Counted from the first letter of the stretch, positions 8,683 through 18,422 are shown. The stretch: 64,000 bases of DNA from Panacibacter ginsenosidivorans (GCF_007971225.1 NZ_CP042435.1:620001-684000); one strand, 5' to 3'. Translations and numbers: made by a program. Notes: generated by a model from the sequence alone, not told the origin.

Positions 8683-10713
8683 ATGCCATCTAAATCAACA
8701 GAAAAAAAAGCTGCTGCCACAACCAAAACAAAAAAAGCAACGGCTACCGAAAATGGAACGCACATGAATGAACATAAAAAATATGAGGACATACATTTTG
8801 TTGACAGTACAAAACCGGTATGGAATTATTCTTTATTCTCGCAGCAAGACATTGAAAATTTTCAGCGTGGCACACATTACAGGTTGTATGAGTTATTTGG
8901 CAATAAACAATTTGAAGTATTGGGCACGTGGGGAACCTATTTTGCGGTATGGGCACCAAATGCCACACAGGTAAGCGTTACAGGAAATTTCAACCATTGG
9001 GATAAAGAAGCGCATAAACTTTTTGTGCGGCTCGATCATTCGGGAATATGGGAAGGTTTTATTCCAAATCTACCGGCTGGCGAATCTTATAAATATCATA
9101 TACATGGCTTTAATGGTATCAGGCTTGATAAAGGAGACCCCTTTTCTCATCTGTGGGAAAAAAGGCCATTAACAGCTTCTATAACATGGGGAACATTTCA
9201 TGACTGGCAGGATGAAGAGTGGATGAGTAAACGAGGTGAGCATAATAAATTAAATGCACCATGGAGCGTATACGAAGTGCATCTCGCCAGTTGGATGAGG
9301 CCCGATAGATTTGATGAAGAATCTTACAACACTTATGCGCAAATAACAGAGCGCATGGTTCCTTATGTAAAAGAAATGGGCTTTACACATGTAGAGTTTA
9401 TGCCGGTAATGGAACATCCGTTCGATGGCAGCTGGGGCTATCAGGGCACCGGTTATTTTGCACCTACTTCAAGATTTGGAAGTCCACAGGATTTTGCAAA
9501 AATGGTAGAGGCATTTCACCAGGCAGGCATTGGTGTAATACTCGATTGGGTGCCTTCGCATTTTCCGTACGATTCGCATGGACTATTTATGTTTGATGGT
9601 ACGCATACTTACGAATATGCGGATATGCGTAAAGGCTATCATCCTGACTGGAACTCTTATATTTTTAATTATGCGCGTGGTGAAGTAAAAAGTTTTCTGA
9701 TCAGTAATGCAAGATTCTGGTGTGATCGTTTTCATGCAGATGGTTTACGTGTTGATGCAGTAAGTTCTATGTTGCGTTTGGATTATAGTCGCAATGAAGG
9801 CCAATGGGAACCAAACATACATGGTGGTAATGGTAATCTTGAAGCTATAGAATTTATTAAGGACCTGAACATAATGCTGTATAAGGATTTTCCGGAAATA
9901 CAAACTATTGCGGAAGAAGCTACAGACTGGCCAAAGATCAGCAAACCTATATATGATGGAGGTTTGGGATTTGGGATGAAATGGATGATGGGCTGGATGC
10001 ATGACACATTGGATTATTTTAAAATGGATCCGATATTCAGGCAATTTCACCAGGATAAGTTTGGCTTCAGCATGATGTATTACTACAATGAAAATTTTAT
10101 GTTGCCGCTTAGTCATGATGAAGTGGTGCATGGGAAAAGCCCCATGCTTTACAAAATGCCTGGAGATGAATGGCAAAAATTTGCTAACCTGCGTTTACTA
10201 TATACTTATATGTTTACACATCCTGGTGGCAAACTTTTATTTATGGGTGATGAATTTGGCGCTACCAGTGAGTGGAATTATAAAAGCGAATTGCAATGGA
10301 GCCTGTTGAGTTTTGTAAGTCATAAAGGAATGAAGTATTGCGTGCAGAAATTGAATGAACTCTACCGCAGTGAACCTGCCTTGTATGAAAAACAATTTGA
10401 ACAGGGCGGCTTTGAATGGGTGGATATGAACCACAGAAGTGAAAGTGTGATAAGTTATAAACGAAAAGGAAATAATCCTGAAGATGATATTGTGATCATC
10501 TTAAACATGACACCACTTGTTCGTCATGATTGGGAGATACATGTTTATGGCAAGAAAAAATGGAAAGAGATCTTCAATAGTGACAACGTAGCATTCTGGG
10601 GAACAGGTGATGTGTTCAATCCTGATATAAAATCAGAAAAAGTAAGCAAGGATGATAAATGGTATAAACTAAAAATACATTTACCGGCACTTAGTGCTGT
10701 GGTAATTCGCTAA
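8683..10713 (+). CDS. glgB: 1,4-alpha-glucan branching enzyme
   Basis: Forms alpha-1,6 branches in glycogen. The protein has an N-terminal CBM48 domain (about residues 85-175, FAVWAPNATQVSVTGNFNHW) and a GH13 catalytic barrel. Catalytic residues are visible: the nucleophile Asp in FHADGLRVDAVSSML, the acid Glu in IQTIAEEATDWP and the transition-state His-Asp in LPLSHDEVVHGKSP. The 676-residue start at 8683 adds a Lys/Ala/Thr-rich leader of 27 residues; the ATG at 8764 (MNEHKKYED) is a real alternative. It ends in a strong terminator. No other glycogen gene is adjacent. Confidence 0.95.
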   Translation: MPSKSTEKKAAATTKTKKATATENGTHMNEHKKYEDIHFVDSTKPVWNYSLFSQQDIENFQRGTHYRLYELFGNKQFEVLGTWGTYFAVWAPNATQVSVTGNFNHWDKEAHKLFVRLDHSGIWEGFIPNLPAGESYKYHIHGFNGIRLDKGDPFSHLWEKRPLTASITWGTFHDWQDEEWMSKRGEHNKLNAPWSVYEVHLASWMRPDRFDEESYNTYAQITERMVPYVKEMGFTHVEFMPVMEHPFDGSWGYQGTGYFAPTSRFGSPQDFAKMVEAFHQAGIGVILDWVPSHFPYDSHGLFMFDGTHTYEYADMRKGYHPDWNSYIFNYARGEVKSFLISNARFWCDRFHADGLRVDAVSSMLRLDYSRNEGQWEPNIHGGNGNLEAIEFIKDLNIMLYKDFPEIQTIAEEATDWPKISKPIYDGGLGFGMKWMMGWMHDTLDYFKMDPIFRQFHQDKFGFSMMYYYNENFMLPLSHDEVVHGKSPMLYKMPGDEWQKFANLRLLYTYMFTHPGGKLLFMGDEFGATSEWNYKSELQWSLLSFVSHKGMKYCVQKLNELYRSEPALYEKQFEQGGFEWVDMNHRSESVISYKRKGNNPEDDIVIILNMTPLVRHDWEIHVYGKKKWKEIFNSDNVAFWGTGDVFNPDIKSEKVSKDDKWYKLKIHLPALSAVVIR

Positions 10714-10728
10714 GCATTAAATTATATA

Positions 10729-10760
10729 AACCCCGAAGATTAAATCTCCGGGGTTTTATT
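10729..10760 (+). terminator. Intrinsic terminator of glgB
   Basis: AACCCCG pairs with CGGGGTT, with an inner AGAT/ATCT pair after one mismatch, followed by TTTTATTTATT. It lies 15 bp after the glgB stop. Confidence 0.85.
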
Positions 10761-10797
10761 TATTGTTGCATCTTTGAATTAATTATATAATATATAA

Positions 10798-11730
10798 ATG
10801 CAAACAATTATCCAACTTCCTTCATGGCTTAAAAGTTCTGAAAACAATATAGTTGTGCTGTTTGATCTGAAAGGAAATATAACAGATTGCAATGAATCAT
10901 TGAACGAAATCATTATCAACCACGATCAAAAAAATATCTCTGCTATTTTTTCTGCAGAAGAAATTACAGAATTGTGGAAACAGCTGAACCGTTTGCATTT
11001 AAATAATAACCACACAGAATTCATCTCTACCAGTAACGAAGGAAACAATATTCAATGGGAATTTTCATTATTTGATCAAGATCATTTTATCGGTATTGCG
11101 CAAAAACAAAACAGCGTTACAAAAAGGGCCGAATCAATGATAAACATTCATCATTTGATCGACGGTTTTATGAACAATAGTCCTGCTTCTGCGTGGATCT
11201 GTGATCCTGATGGTAAGCTGGTTACCATGAATAAATACTATCTAAACTTTACTGGTTTAACCCGTGCTGATATAGGTAAAACATTATGGGATATTTATCC
11301 AAAACAACTTGCAGATCTCTATTTCAGGAATAATACAATTGTAATAGAATCAAATAAAGTATTAAAAACAGAAGAAATAAGTATTGACAGGAATGGCAAG
11401 AGCAGGAATTTTCTGGTGTATAAATTTCCGCTGAATACAATTGATCATAAAACACTGGTGGGCGGATGGGCGGTTGATATAACAGAGCGTAAAGTAGCCG
11501 AACAAAAAATATTTGCCCACGATCTAAAATTAAAAGAGCTCGCTTTTTTGCAATCTCATGAAGTTAGAAGGCCGCTTGCAAATATGCTTGGCCTTATAGA
11601 ATTAATAAAAGCAGATACTGATAAAATTGAAAATGAATATTTCAAAAACATTCTTTTATACATCCAGTTAAGCGCCACAGAGCTCGATAACGAAATACGA
11701 AGAGTGATAGATAAATTACAGGAGGAATAA
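10798..11730 (+). CDS. PAS-domain sensor with histidine-kinase-like dimerisation helix but no ATPase domain
   Basis: Protein of 310 residues. A first degenerate PAS-like segment covers about 15-105, and a clear PAS domain about 120-235 (NSPASAWICDPDGKLVTMNK, ending GGWAVDITERKVAE). It closes with a DHp-like helix pair containing an H-box (FLQSHEVRRPLANMLGL). The protein ends soon after, with no N, G1 or G2 box, so it cannot phosphorylate itself as a classical histidine kinase. It may act as a partner in trans or as a signal relay; the ligand is unknown. No membrane segment is seen, so it should be cytoplasmic. A repeat element starts at the base after its stop codon. Confidence 0.8.
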   Translation: MQTIIQLPSWLKSSENNIVVLFDLKGNITDCNESLNEIIINHDQKNISAIFSAEEITELWKQLNRLHLNNNHTEFISTSNEGNNIQWEFSLFDQDHFIGIAQKQNSVTKRAESMINIHHLIDGFMNNSPASAWICDPDGKLVTMNKYYLNFTGLTRADIGKTLWDIYPKQLADLYFRNNTIVIESNKVLKTEEISIDRNGKSRNFLVYKFPLNTIDHKTLVGGWAVDITERKVAEQKIFAHDLKLKELAFLQSHEVRRPLANMLGLIELIKADTDKIENEYFKNILLYIQLSATELDNEIRRVIDKLQEE

Positions 11731-11920
11731 TTTTTTGTACCGGGCTTTATAACATGTATAAGCTTTTGTTGCGTCGCACTCTTGTACTGAAGAATAGATT
11801 TCAGTTGAAATACATTCCGCTTACTGAATGTTGATACATGATAGCTCATACCTGTTACAAACGTACAAGTGAGTGACACAACCGGCGATGCCAAATGTAT
11901 CTGCAGTTTGTCTTCAAAAA
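11731..11920. repeat. 3'-end palindromic repeat, complete element (locus C)
   Basis: The element starts directly after the PAS-gene stop with TTTTTTGTACCGGGCTT and ends 6 bp before the argS stop. The left core is at 11768-11787 and the right sister-type core at 11863-11882. The outer block GCTTTATA/TATAAGC forms its own small hairpin. It fills the whole gap between the convergent genes. Confidence 0.88.
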
Positions 11921-11926
11921 ACAATA

Positions 11927-13708
11927 CTACATTCTCTCAGGCACATTAATGCCAAGTAATTGCATGGCCGTTTTTATGGTGTGTGCAGTTAGCTGTGCAA
12001 TTTGTAAACGCAGCGCTTTCTTTTCTGCATTCTCTGCATTAGCTATAGAATGTTCAGCATAAAATGAATTGAATGTCTTTGCAAGATTAAAAACATAAAT
12101 AGCCATTTTGGAAGGGTCATGCTCTGTTGCTGCTTCTTCAATAACAGCAGTAAATATTTCAAGCTGATTTATGACAGCCTTTTCGAGAGTAGCAAGTGTA
12201 TTACTTACCACTGATAAATCACTACCAGAATCAGCTAACTTTCTTAAAATACTTTTTATTCTTGCGTGGGTGTATTGCACAAATGGCCCTGTAAATCCAT
12301 GAAAGTCGATACTCTCTTCAGGATTAAAGACCATACGTTTTTTTGGATCTACGCGTAAGAGAAAAAATTTCAAGGCACCCAGACCAATTGTATTATATAA
12401 TTCTTTCAATTCATCTGCAGTAAAATCTTTTACCTTTCCAAGCTCTTCTGTTTTTTGTTTTGAAATGCTGATCATTTCATCAACAAGATCGTCCGCATCA
12501 ACAACTGTTCCTTCGCGGCTTTTCATTTTGCCGGTTGGCAATTCTACCATTCCATAACTTAAATGATAGATGCCATCTGCAGAAGGCAATCCAAGTTTCT
12601 GTGCAATCAGCTTCAACACTTTGAAATGATAATTTTGCTCATCTCCCACCACATAAATACTTTGATCGCATTTGTACTCTTCATATTTATTTACAACAAG
12701 ACCAATATCCTGTGTTATATAAACAGCGGTTCCATCTTTCCTTCTTACGATCTTTTCATCCAAACCATCAGCAGTAAGATCTATCCAAACACTTCCATCT
12801 TCTTTTTGTTTAAATACTCCTTTTGACAAGCCATCTTCTACCAGATCTTTTCCTAACAGGTAGGTTTCACTTTCATAGTATACTTTATCAAAGTTGCTGC
12901 CGATACGTTTATATGTTTCGTCAAAGCCTTTATAAACCCAGCTATTCATGCGTTTCCAAAGCTCAATCACATCAGGTTTTCCAGCTTCCCACTCAACAAG
13001 CATTTGCTGTGCAGCTTTCATGATCGGCGCTTCTTTTTCTGCAACTTCTTTTGTTACACCAGTAGCTATTAATTCTTCTATTTCTTTTTTATAAACATCA
13101 TTGAATTTTACATAGTAATCACCCACAAAATGATCGCCTTTTGTATTTGTACTTTCCGGTGTTGCACCATTACCAAACATCTCCCATGCGATCATGCTTT
13201 TGCATATATGAATGCCGCGATCATTTACAATACAGGTTTTTACAATATCATAACCATCTGCTTTTAAAACCTCAGCAGTACTCCAGCCTAAAAAATTATT
13301 TCTTAAATGACCAAGGTGTAATGGCTTATTGGTATTGGGTGATGAATATTCTACCATTACCTTTTTGCCATTTTTTGCCTTATGTCCGAAAGAATTATTA
13401 TTGTAATTAGCTGCAAGAAAACTGAGCCAGTAATTATCTGCCACAACAAGATTCAGAAATCCTTTTATCACATTGAATGAAGAAAATAAATCTGCATGTT
13501 TTTCGATAAGATAGCTACCCATTTCATTGCCAGCCGCATCCGGTGCTTTACGCAACTGTTTTACCAATGAGAAAAGTACGATGGTGTAATCGCCTTCAAA
13601 TTCTGGTTTGGTGGCATTTACCGTAATATCGGTTGCCTTAATTTCAACATCATACAATGCTTTTATAGCTGTTGCTGCTGATTCCTTTATCTGGTTAACT
13701 ACGCTCAT
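11927..13708 (-). CDS. argS: Arginyl-tRNA synthetase
   Basis: Class I aminoacyl-tRNA synthetase of 593 residues that charges tRNA-Arg in the cytoplasm. It has the N-terminal tRNA-binding domain (about 5-90), the HIGH signature as HLGHLRNN near residue 135, the region GTAVYITQDIGLVVNKYEEY and a KMSKS-like loop as KMKSREGT. The C-terminal DALR anticodon-binding domain (about 470-593) contains YTHARIKSILRK and ends LLGINVPERM. Length and order are normal. A TATTTTTG promoter box lies 21 bp upstream of the start. Confidence 0.96.
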   Translation of the reverse strand: MSVVNQIKESAATAIKALYDVEIKATDITVNATKPEFEGDYTIVLFSLVKQLRKAPDAAGNEMGSYLIEKHADLFSSFNVIKGFLNLVVADNYWLSFLAANYNNNSFGHKAKNGKKVMVEYSSPNTNKPLHLGHLRNNFLGWSTAEVLKADGYDIVKTCIVNDRGIHICKSMIAWEMFGNGATPESTNTKGDHFVGDYYVKFNDVYKKEIEELIATGVTKEVAEKEAPIMKAAQQMLVEWEAGKPDVIELWKRMNSWVYKGFDETYKRIGSNFDKVYYESETYLLGKDLVEDGLSKGVFKQKEDGSVWIDLTADGLDEKIVRRKDGTAVYITQDIGLVVNKYEEYKCDQSIYVVGDEQNYHFKVLKLIAQKLGLPSADGIYHLSYGMVELPTGKMKSREGTVVDADDLVDEMISISKQKTEELGKVKDFTADELKELYNTIGLGALKFFLLRVDPKKRMVFNPEESIDFHGFTGPFVQYTHARIKSILRKLADSGSDLSVVSNTLATLEKAVINQLEIFTAVIEEAATEHDPSKMAIYVFNLAKTFNSFYAEHSIANAENAEKKALRLQIAQLTAHTIKTAMQLLGINVPERM

Positions 13709-13728
13709 TCAATCTTTGTTTGGGTGGC

Positions 13729-13736
13729 AAAAATAG
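13729..13736 (-). promoter_or_regulatory. -7 promoter box of argS
   Basis: On the minus strand the sequence reads TATTTTTGCCACCC, matching the Bacteroidota -7 consensus TAnnTTTG. A start point about 7 nt further on leaves a leader of roughly 15 nt. No clear TTG -33 box is seen. Confidence 0.6.
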
Positions 13737-13858
13737 TGAAAGAGTTGCCAGTTTTATGTTCCTGGTTCACAGATAGCTTAGCAGTTATATTTTTCTGCAA
13801 TGTTATTCAATTCTTTAACACGCATAAATCATCATAATATTTACCTTCGCCGCCGATT

Positions 13859-14365
13859 ATGCGAAAACTGCATCACTGGTTAAAACATTTTATTCTTGAG
13901 GTGGTTGACTTTTTTTACCCGCCCTTCAAAAAGATAATGCCGCTGCAAACATTTCGTTATGCAGCATGTGGTGGTGGCAATATGGCTTTGAATATTCTTA
14001 TTTATGCTATCACTTATAATTTTATACTGAAAAAACAAATTGTTTATACCCCTGTAACAGCTATCAGTCCGCATATTGCTGCATATATCATTTCATTCTT
14101 TATTACATTTCCTATCGGCTTTTATTTAAGCATGTTCGTGGTTTTTCCAGAATCATATTTACGTAAACGCATTCAGTTGTTCCGCTACTTTGTGGTAGTG
14201 CTCATCTGCATCTTTCTTAACTATATTTTCCTGAAACTCTTTGTTGACCAGTGGGGCTGGTATCCTACGCCTTCTTTAGCTGTTACTACTGTATTGGTAG
14301 TTGGATTTAGTTATTTATCTCAAAGGCATTTCTCTTTTAAAAAAGCAAAAGAGGAAGCAGAGTAG
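13859..14365 (+). CDS. GtrA-like membrane protein
   Basis: Integral membrane protein of 168 residues with four predicted helices (about 35-58, 70-95, 108-128, 135-152), matching the GtrA/DPMS family. The first helix has the typical RYAACGGGNMALNILIYAI and the last the FSYLSQRHFSFKK ending. Members help move polyprenyl-linked sugars across the membrane or take part in surface polysaccharide synthesis. No glycosyltransferase is adjacent. A TACCTTCG string at 13842-13849 is a near match to the -7 promoter box. A complete repeat element follows the stop. Confidence 0.85.
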   Translation: MRKLHHWLKHFILEVVDFFYPPFKKIMPLQTFRYAACGGGNMALNILIYAITYNFILKKQIVYTPVTAISPHIAAYIISFFITFPIGFYLSMFVVFPESYLRKRIQLFRYFVVVLICIFLNYIFLKLFVDQWGWYPTPSLAVTTVLVVGFSYLSQRHFSFKKAKEEAE

Positions 14366-14366
14366 T

Positions 14367-14575
14367 ATTTTTTTGAACCGGGCAGTTGAATTACGATTAA
14401 ACTTTTCTTGCGTCGCACTCTTCAACGCTTTGTTATTAAATGAGCGAGTTGAAACGAAATTTTATAAAACAAAGCCTTTACAAATTTTGAATGTAGTATA
14501 AATATAATTTGTTTATAAAAGTTCGGAACGATAAAGTGATTGCGACGCAACAGCCGATGCCATAAAAACCCGTGC
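14367..14575. repeat. 3'-end palindromic repeat, complete element (locus D)
   Basis: The element starts directly after the GtrA-like stop with a T-run and GAACCGGGC, and reaches close to the fabH stop. Left core CTTGCGTCGCACTCTTCAAC is at 14406-14425; the right core at 14532-14551 ends TGCGACGCAAC. Both cores are more diverged than usual. It fills the gap between convergent genes. Confidence 0.82.
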
Positions 14576-14591
14576 TGGTATCAACATAAAA

Positions 14592-15590
14592 TTATTTTCC
14601 ATCGTAAGCCCACTTAACCCAGCAGGCGCCCCATGTAAAACCACCGCCAAATGCAGCAAGAATAAGGTTATCGCCTTTCTTTAATTGCTTCTCCCAATCC
14701 CACAAACAAAGCGGTAATGTGCCTGCCGTTGTATTGCCGTACTTCTGTATGTTGATCATCACTTTATCTTTGGACAGGTTCATGCGGCTTGCTGTTGCAT
14801 CTATAATGCGCAGGTTAGCCTGGTGCGGCACAAGCCATGCAATATCGTCTGCACCAAGATTATTGCGTTCCATTATTTCTGCACTTACTTCGGCCATGCC
14901 CACTACTGCAAATTTGAAAACAGTTTTACCTTCCTGGTAAACGTAATGTTCTTTGGCAGTAACGGTTTCAATGCTTGCAGGTTTAAGTGAGCCACCCGCT
15001 TTCATATGCAGGAAATCTTTACCGCTGCCATCACTTCTTAAGATCGAATCTTTTACGCCATAACCTTCAGAATTGGGTTCTAATAAAACTGCTCCGGCCC
15101 CATCGCCAAAAATAATACAGGTAGCACGGTCTGTATAATCAATAATGGCACTCATTTTATCTGCACCAATAACGATCACTTTTTTATAACGCCCACTTTC
15201 AATATAAGCAGCACCTGTTGAGAGTGCATAAAGAAAACCACTGCAGGCTGCACCCAGATCATAACTAAACGCATTAGTGGCACCAACTTTATAAGCAACA
15301 ATGTTAGCTGTGGCAGGAAAGACCATATCCGGTGTTACTGTGGCACAAATGATACAATCAATTTCTTTGGGATCAAGATTTTTCTTGCGGAGAATTTCTT
15401 CAACTGCGGGAATGCAAAGATCGCTGGTGGCTTTGCCTTCTTCTTTCAGAATGCGCCTTTCTTCAATACCGGTACGTGTTCTTATCCATTCATCATTCGT
15501 TTCAACCATCTTTTCCAACTCTGCGTTTGTAAGCCTGTATTCCGGTACATAGCCACCAACCGCTGTTATTGCGGCAGTTATTTTATTCAT
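14592..15590 (-). CDS. fabH: 3-oxoacyl-[acyl-carrier-protein] synthase III
   Basis: Starts fatty-acid synthesis by condensing acetyl-CoA (or a branched primer) with malonyl-ACP. The protein has 332 residues, usual for the family. The Cys-His-Asn triad is complete: Cys in [13 protein letters not shown], His in [13 protein letters not shown] and Asn in [12 protein letters not shown]. Glycine-rich C-terminal segment [16 protein letters not shown] is typical. A TACTTTTG promoter box lies 22 bp upstream of the start. It stands alone, convergent with the GtrA-like gene; branched-chain priming is common in this phylum but not shown here. Confidence 0.95.
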   Translation of the reverse strand: MNKITAAITAVGGYVPEYRLTNAELEKMVETNDEWIRTRTGIEERRILKEEGKATSDLCIPAVEEILRKKNLDPKEIDCIICATVTPDMVFPATANIVAYKVGATNAFSYDLGAACSGFLYALSTGAAYIESGRYKKVIVIGADKMSAIIDYTDRATCIIFGDGAGAVLLEPNSEGYGVKDSILRSDGSGKDFLHMKAGGSLKPASIETVTAKEHYVYQEGKTVFKFAVVGMAEVSAEIMERNNLGADDIAWLVPHQANLRIIDATASRMNLSKDKVMINIQKYGNTTAGTLPLCLWDWEKQLKKGDNLILAAFGGGFTWGACWVKWAYDGK

Positions 15591-15611
15591 AAGAATTCCG
15601 ATTAGAGTGGC

Positions 15612-15619
15612 AAAAGTAT
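15612..15619 (-). promoter_or_regulatory. -7 promoter box of fabH
   Basis: The minus strand reads TACTTTTGCCACTC, a full match to TAnnTTTG. It predicts a short leader of about 15 nt before the fabH ATG. Confidence 0.6.
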
Positions 15620-15840
15620 CAAAATATCATATTAGTACCTGTTAGTATTTGACAGCGCTTTATTTTTAAAGTACTGTTTGAGAAAGCTTTATTTATTTCA
15701 AACTTTCATAAAGCAGCCATCTGTTAATTTGACGATTACTAAGATTTTATGAAAGTCTTTAGATAATAATTTTATCATCCCTCGCTCAACAAAGAAAATA
15801 AATTTACGCTACCATGTGTTAGTTTTAAAAATGTTTCCTC

Positions 15841-15848
15841 TATTTTTG
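15841..15848 (+). promoter_or_regulatory. -7 promoter box of the acyl-CoA dehydrogenase gene
   Basis: TATTTTTGCGC matches TAnnTTTG and lies 21 bp before the ATG at 15870, giving a leader of about 15 nt. The -33 region is not clear. Confidence 0.6.
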
Positions 15849-15869
15849 CGCATCATTTAAAAAGATTAC

Positions 15870-17024
15870 ATGCATTTCCAGTTAAGTGAAGAACATTTAA
15901 TGATACAAAAAGCTGCACGTGATTTTGCAGTGAACGAATGTTTACCTGGTGTTATTGAAAGAGACGAATTACAAAAATTTCCCAAAGAACAAATACTGAA
16001 ACTTGCAGAACTTGGCTTCATGGGCATGATGGTGAGCCCTGAATATGGTGGCGCCGGCATGGATACAATTAGCTATGTACTGGCAATGGAAGAGATCAGC
16101 AAGATCGACGCAAGTGTAAGTGTATGCATGAGTGTGAATAACAGTCTTGTAAGCTGGGGTCTTGAAGCATTTGGGAACGAAACGCAAAAACAAAAATATC
16201 TTACCCCACTTGCCCAGGGGAAAAAAGATGGAGAATTATATATCGGCGCATTTCTATTAAGCGAGCCGGAGGCGGGCAGTGATGCTACTTCACAAAAAAC
16301 AACAGCAGAAGATAAAGGGGATTACTATTTACTAAATGGAACCAAGAACTGGATCACAAATGGTAACAGTGCAAGTGTTTACCTGGTAATGGCACAAACA
16401 GATGCAAGCAAAGGCCCAAAAGGTATCAATACATTTATTGTAGAAAAGAGCTGGCCAGGCGTTTCGGTTGGGGCCAAAGAAAATAAACTCGGCATTCGCG
16501 GCAGTGATACACACAGTATTTCTTTCACCGATGTAAAAGTGCCTAAAGAAAACCGTATTGGTGAAGATGGCTTTGGTTTTAAGTTTGCTATGAAGACATT
16601 AGCCGGAGGCCGCATTGGTATTGCATCACAGGCGCTTGGTATTGCAAGCGGAGCTTATGAATTATCACTGAAATATGCAAAAGAACGTAAAGCATTTGGC
16701 AAAGAGATCATGCACCACCAGGCCATACAATTCAAACTGGCAGACATGGCTACACGTATTGAATCTTCCCGTTTACTGTGTTTGAAGGCCGCATGGGAGA
16801 AAGACAACAATATAGATTATACGCTTAGCAGTTCAATGGCAAAAGTGTTTGCGAGTGAAACGGCTATGTGGGCTGCCACAGAAGCAGTGCAGATACATGG
16901 CGGTTACGGTTATGTAAAGGAATATCATGTAGAACGGTTGATGCGTGATGCAAAGATCACACAGATCTATGAGGGCACCAGTGAAGTGCAACGTATCGTA
17001 ATCGGGAGAAGTATTTTACAATAG
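15870..17024 (+). CDS. Acyl-CoA dehydrogenase, short-chain type
   Basis: FAD-dependent enzyme of 384 residues that introduces the alpha-beta double bond in acyl-CoA esters during beta-oxidation or branched-chain amino acid breakdown. N-terminal helical, central beta and C-terminal helical domains are all present. Signatures include GAFLLSEPEAGSDATS, the FAD region around KNWITNGNSA, GRIGIASQALGIASGAYE, and the catalytic Glu in QIYEGTSEVQRIVIGR at the C-terminus. Butyryl- or isovaleryl-type substrates are likely, but the exact chain length cannot be read from motifs. It is a single gene with its own promoter box and terminator. Confidence 0.93.
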   Translation: MHFQLSEEHLMIQKAARDFAVNECLPGVIERDELQKFPKEQILKLAELGFMGMMVSPEYGGAGMDTISYVLAMEEISKIDASVSVCMSVNNSLVSWGLEAFGNETQKQKYLTPLAQGKKDGELYIGAFLLSEPEAGSDATSQKTTAEDKGDYYLLNGTKNWITNGNSASVYLVMAQTDASKGPKGINTFIVEKSWPGVSVGAKENKLGIRGSDTHSISFTDVKVPKENRIGEDGFGFKFAMKTLAGGRIGIASQALGIASGAYELSLKYAKERKAFGKEIMHHQAIQFKLADMATRIESSRLLCLKAAWEKDNNIDYTLSSSMAKVFASETAMWAATEAVQIHGGYGYVKEYHVERLMRDAKITQIYEGTSEVQRIVIGRSILQ

Positions 17025-17052
17025 TTGGGTTTATAAAGCACATGGGACACAT

Positions 17053-17084
17053 TACCCCGCTGTCGATGGCGGGGTTATTTTTTT
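17053..17084 (+). terminator. Intrinsic terminator after the acyl-CoA dehydrogenase gene
   Basis: ACCCCGC pairs with GCGGGGT around an 8-nt loop, followed by TATTTTTTT. Its T-run is shared with the start of repeat half-element E, which begins TTTTTTTGAACCC. Confidence 0.85.
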
Positions 17085-17135
17085 GAACCCATCTATAGAA
17101 TATACATTGAACTTTTGTTGCGTCGCCTCTTGTAC
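17078..17135 (+). repeat. 3'-end palindromic repeat, single half (locus E)
   Basis: T-run plus GAACCC, an AT-rich block, then core GTTGCGTCGCCTCTTGTAC at 17117-17135 with one base deleted. The T-run end faces the acyl-CoA dehydrogenase stop and overlaps its terminator tail. No right half. Confidence 0.82.
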
Positions 17136-17179
17136 TTTCGATTATTATCTCAACATCCCATTATCTTATCTTCGTTTTA

Positions 17180-18337
17180 ATGAAAGGCAAAAAGAGTTTT
17201 ATAATTATTATTTTTTCTTGTTTACGATGTATGTACTGCAAAGCGCAGGATACTGCATTGATACATTATCTCATAAACAGGATTTCAGCCCAACAGGTAA
17301 AATCAGATGATTTTTTTCTTAGCGGAATTTTTCCTTCTTACATCTCAAAACATGAAAGTTTCAATACAAAAAAGAAAGACAATAATATTTTTTTCAACGG
17401 ATTGATCGCTTATACACTTAATGATATAAAACCAAAACTCGATCAGGAATCGCTACAAATTACAGATGCAGCACTAAATAAGTCAAAGCCATTATTTTCT
17501 AAATTCAAAAATATCAAAGGCAGGAACACTTATAATTTCTGGCGCACAGATAGTGTGTATGATTACCCCTATTCCGGTATGCTTAAAATGTTTACTAAAG
17601 ATATTTCACTGCCGGATGATATGGATGACACGGTACTTTCATTGCTTGCGTTAGATGTAGCTGATTCAACTGCGGAAGCTGTACATGCATTGATGCAACA
17701 GTTCGTAAACTGCGACAGTAATAAAGTAAGATCTGTTATTGAAGATTATAATCAGTTAGGTGCTTACTCAACATGGTTTGGCAAAAAATTCCCGGTTGTG
17801 TTTGATGTATCCGTTTTATGCAATGTGCTTTCTTTTGTACAACTGCATAATCTTTCCTGGACAAAAGCAGATTCCGCATGCCTTACTGTAATTGTAAAAA
17901 CAATTGAACAAAATTATCATCTTGGTAAAGCTGTTTATGCTTCTCCTTATTATCCCAAGGCTTCACTTATACTATATCATGTGGCAAGGCTGATGAGCAT
18001 AAAACCAATTCCACAACTGGAATCTTTGAAAATAAAAATCCTTTCAGACGCTGCTAAAGAATTGGCACTTGCGACAAATGCCATGGAAAAAGTAATACTC
18101 AGCAGTACTATACTAAAACTTGGTTATGAACCGCCACCTATAGCAATTTCAATAAATGAAATAGCAAGGCAAATTGAACAAAATGATTTTTGTTTTTTTG
18201 TTGGCAATATTTCTTCTTACTTCAAAGATTTTTCAAAAGCATTTGCAACTGCAAATGAAATTGGTTTCTTCTATCATTATTGTCCTGCATATAATGATGC
18301 ATTGCTACTGGAATATCTTGTATTGAGGAATGAATAA
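17180..18337 (+). CDS. Secreted protein of unknown function, possible alpha/alpha-toroid fold
   Basis: Protein of 385 residues starting with a hydrophobic signal-like segment (FIIIIFSCLRCMYCKAQ). I do not recognise a named family. The segment YNFWRTDSVYDYPYSGML followed by SLPDDMDDTVLSLLALDVA resembles the Asp-rich and aromatic stretches of helical-toroid proteins of the prenyltransferase/squalene-cyclase fold, and the rest is strongly helical. This is a fold-level guess; an enzymatic role is not implied. The gene lies 45 bp after repeat half E. Confidence 0.65.
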   Translation: MKGKKSFIIIIFSCLRCMYCKAQDTALIHYLINRISAQQVKSDDFFLSGIFPSYISKHESFNTKKKDNNIFFNGLIAYTLNDIKPKLDQESLQITDAALNKSKPLFSKFKNIKGRNTYNFWRTDSVYDYPYSGMLKMFTKDISLPDDMDDTVLSLLALDVADSTAEAVHALMQQFVNCDSNKVRSVIEDYNQLGAYSTWFGKKFPVVFDVSVLCNVLSFVQLHNLSWTKADSACLTVIVKTIEQNYHLGKAVYASPYYPKASLILYHVARLMSIKPIPQLESLKIKILSDAAKELALATNAMEKVILSSTILKLGYEPPPIAISINEIARQIEQNDFCFFVGNISSYFKDFSKAFATANEIGFFYHYCPAYNDALLLEYLVLRNE

Positions 18338-18422
18338 ATAAAGACCGCTGAGGCGCTAAGAGAGGAATTTTTCTTTGTGTATTTAGGAGTTCGTGCTTTC
18401 CCTGCTGAATAGAATTGTTATA

